NCBI RefSeq assembly: GCF_029869215.1
Contig: NZ_JARWPM010000073.1
Span: 1-32,041, forward strand
Origin: Nocardia carnea
GTDB taxonomy: Bacteria > Actinomycetota > Actinomycetes > Mycobacteriales > Mycobacteriaceae
Reading direction: 5' to 3'
DNA: 32,041 nt
This document shows, piece by piece, positions 31,895 through 32,041 of this stretch. A model generated the notes under the pieces. The model was not told the origin of the DNA. It saw nothing but the letters and a program-made list of their open reading frames with translations, and searched no databases. Both the position numbers and the translations under genes were made by a program. Numbering within the stretch: the stretch's first letter is position 1; each line of letters opens with the position of its first letter.

Positions 31895-31916
31895 CCCGGA
31901 CGCTCCGGCGTCCGGG
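31895..31916 (+). terminator. Terminator hairpin with UCCG tetraloop
   Basis: CCCGGACGC (31895-31903) and GCGTCCGGG (31908-31916) form a perfect 9-bp stem closed by TCCG, a UNCG-type tetraloop that is unusually stable in RNA. It starts three bases after the mutase small subunit stop. Confidence 0.75.
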
Positions 31917-31920
31917 CCCG

Positions 31921-32041
31921 GGGGCCCCCCCCCGGGGGGGGGGGGGGGGGGGGAGATATATTTTTTTTTTTTTTTTGTTTTAATTGTGTTTGTGGTTTTT
32001 TTTTTGGACCCCGCCCGCCGCCCCCCCCCCCCCCACCCCCC
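31921..32041. other. Homopolymer-rich contig end, probable artefact
   Basis: Runs of C, about 20 G, about 15 T, then T/G-rich sequence and more C. It resembles the left contig end (TTGTGTTT-type sequence beside long G and C runs). It contains no gene and should not be interpreted. Confidence 0.85.

Noticed and set aside
1..32041. Similar T/G-rich sequences at both ends as telomere-like or terminal repeats of a linear replicon
   Set aside because: They are not inverted copies of each other, lack hairpin-forming palindromes and consist mostly of homopolymers.

Overview
The window is a contig of a high-GC actinomycete. GTG/ATG starts with AGGAGG-type ribosome binding sites, several probable leaderless promoters (TANNNT six to eight bases before a start codon), a mycofactocin-type dehydrogenase and many P450s and acyl-CoA enzymes point to the Mycobacteriales, most likely Nocardia or Rhodococcus. 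Genus is an inference. The first ~70 and last ~120 bases are homopolymer junk that looks like assembly artefact, so the leftmost gene (a TetR-type regulator) is cut.

Layout. 69-307: C-terminal piece of a TetR regulator. 294-1834 (-): NuoF-like flavoprotein and 3Fe-4S ferredoxin. 1953-2426 (+): unknown protein. 2441-8927 (-): catabolic run of mycofactocin-type SDR, P450, two paralogous amidohydrolases, Rieske protein and alpha/beta hydrolase, with a tandem pair of 22-codon mini-ORFs before the second amidohydrolase. 8928-9419: divergent control region with a 17-bp perfect inverted repeat and a short leader ORF. 9420-26526 (+): fifteen genes in one direction: acyl-CoA ligase, KstD-like dehydrogenase, MhpC/MhpA/MhpB meta-cleavage set, second KstD-like dehydrogenase, luciferase-like oxidoreductase, SDR, cyclase-family hydrolase, FMN reductase, alpha/beta hydrolase, SDR, ferredoxin, two P450s. 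26590-27431 (-): probable toxin-antitoxin pair. 27501-27704 (+): zinc ribbon protein. 27787-28080: a decayed chimera of an SDR 3' part joined to a P450 3' part. 28244-28675 (+): secreted peptidoglycan-binding-like protein with a strong terminator. 29007-29837 (-): SDR. 29913-31891 (+): split B12-dependent acyl-CoA mutase.

How it may work (inference). The two divergent runs look like one catabolic island for a cyclic, probably alicyclic or terpenoid/steroid-like, acid. P450s fed by the small ferredoxins (and perhaps by the NuoF-like protein, since no ordinary ferredoxin reductase is present) hydroxylate it; SDRs oxidise the alcohols; the ligase makes a CoA thioester; KstD-like enzymes desaturate, possibly aromatise, a ring; MhpA hydroxylates, MhpB opens and MhpC hydrolyses the ring. 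The amidohydrolases, cyclase-family protein and luciferase-like enzyme would serve further ring opening or decarboxylation. The B12 mutase at the right end could rearrange a branched carboxyacyl-CoA product, but it has its own promoter and its link to the island is unproven.

Most notable: the tandem mini-ORFs, the amidohydrolase paralogue lacking metal ligands, the twin-palindrome operator, the NuoF-like protein lacking a cluster cysteine, the SDR-P450 fossil, and a mutase that keeps carboxylate-binding residues but has a changed pocket.
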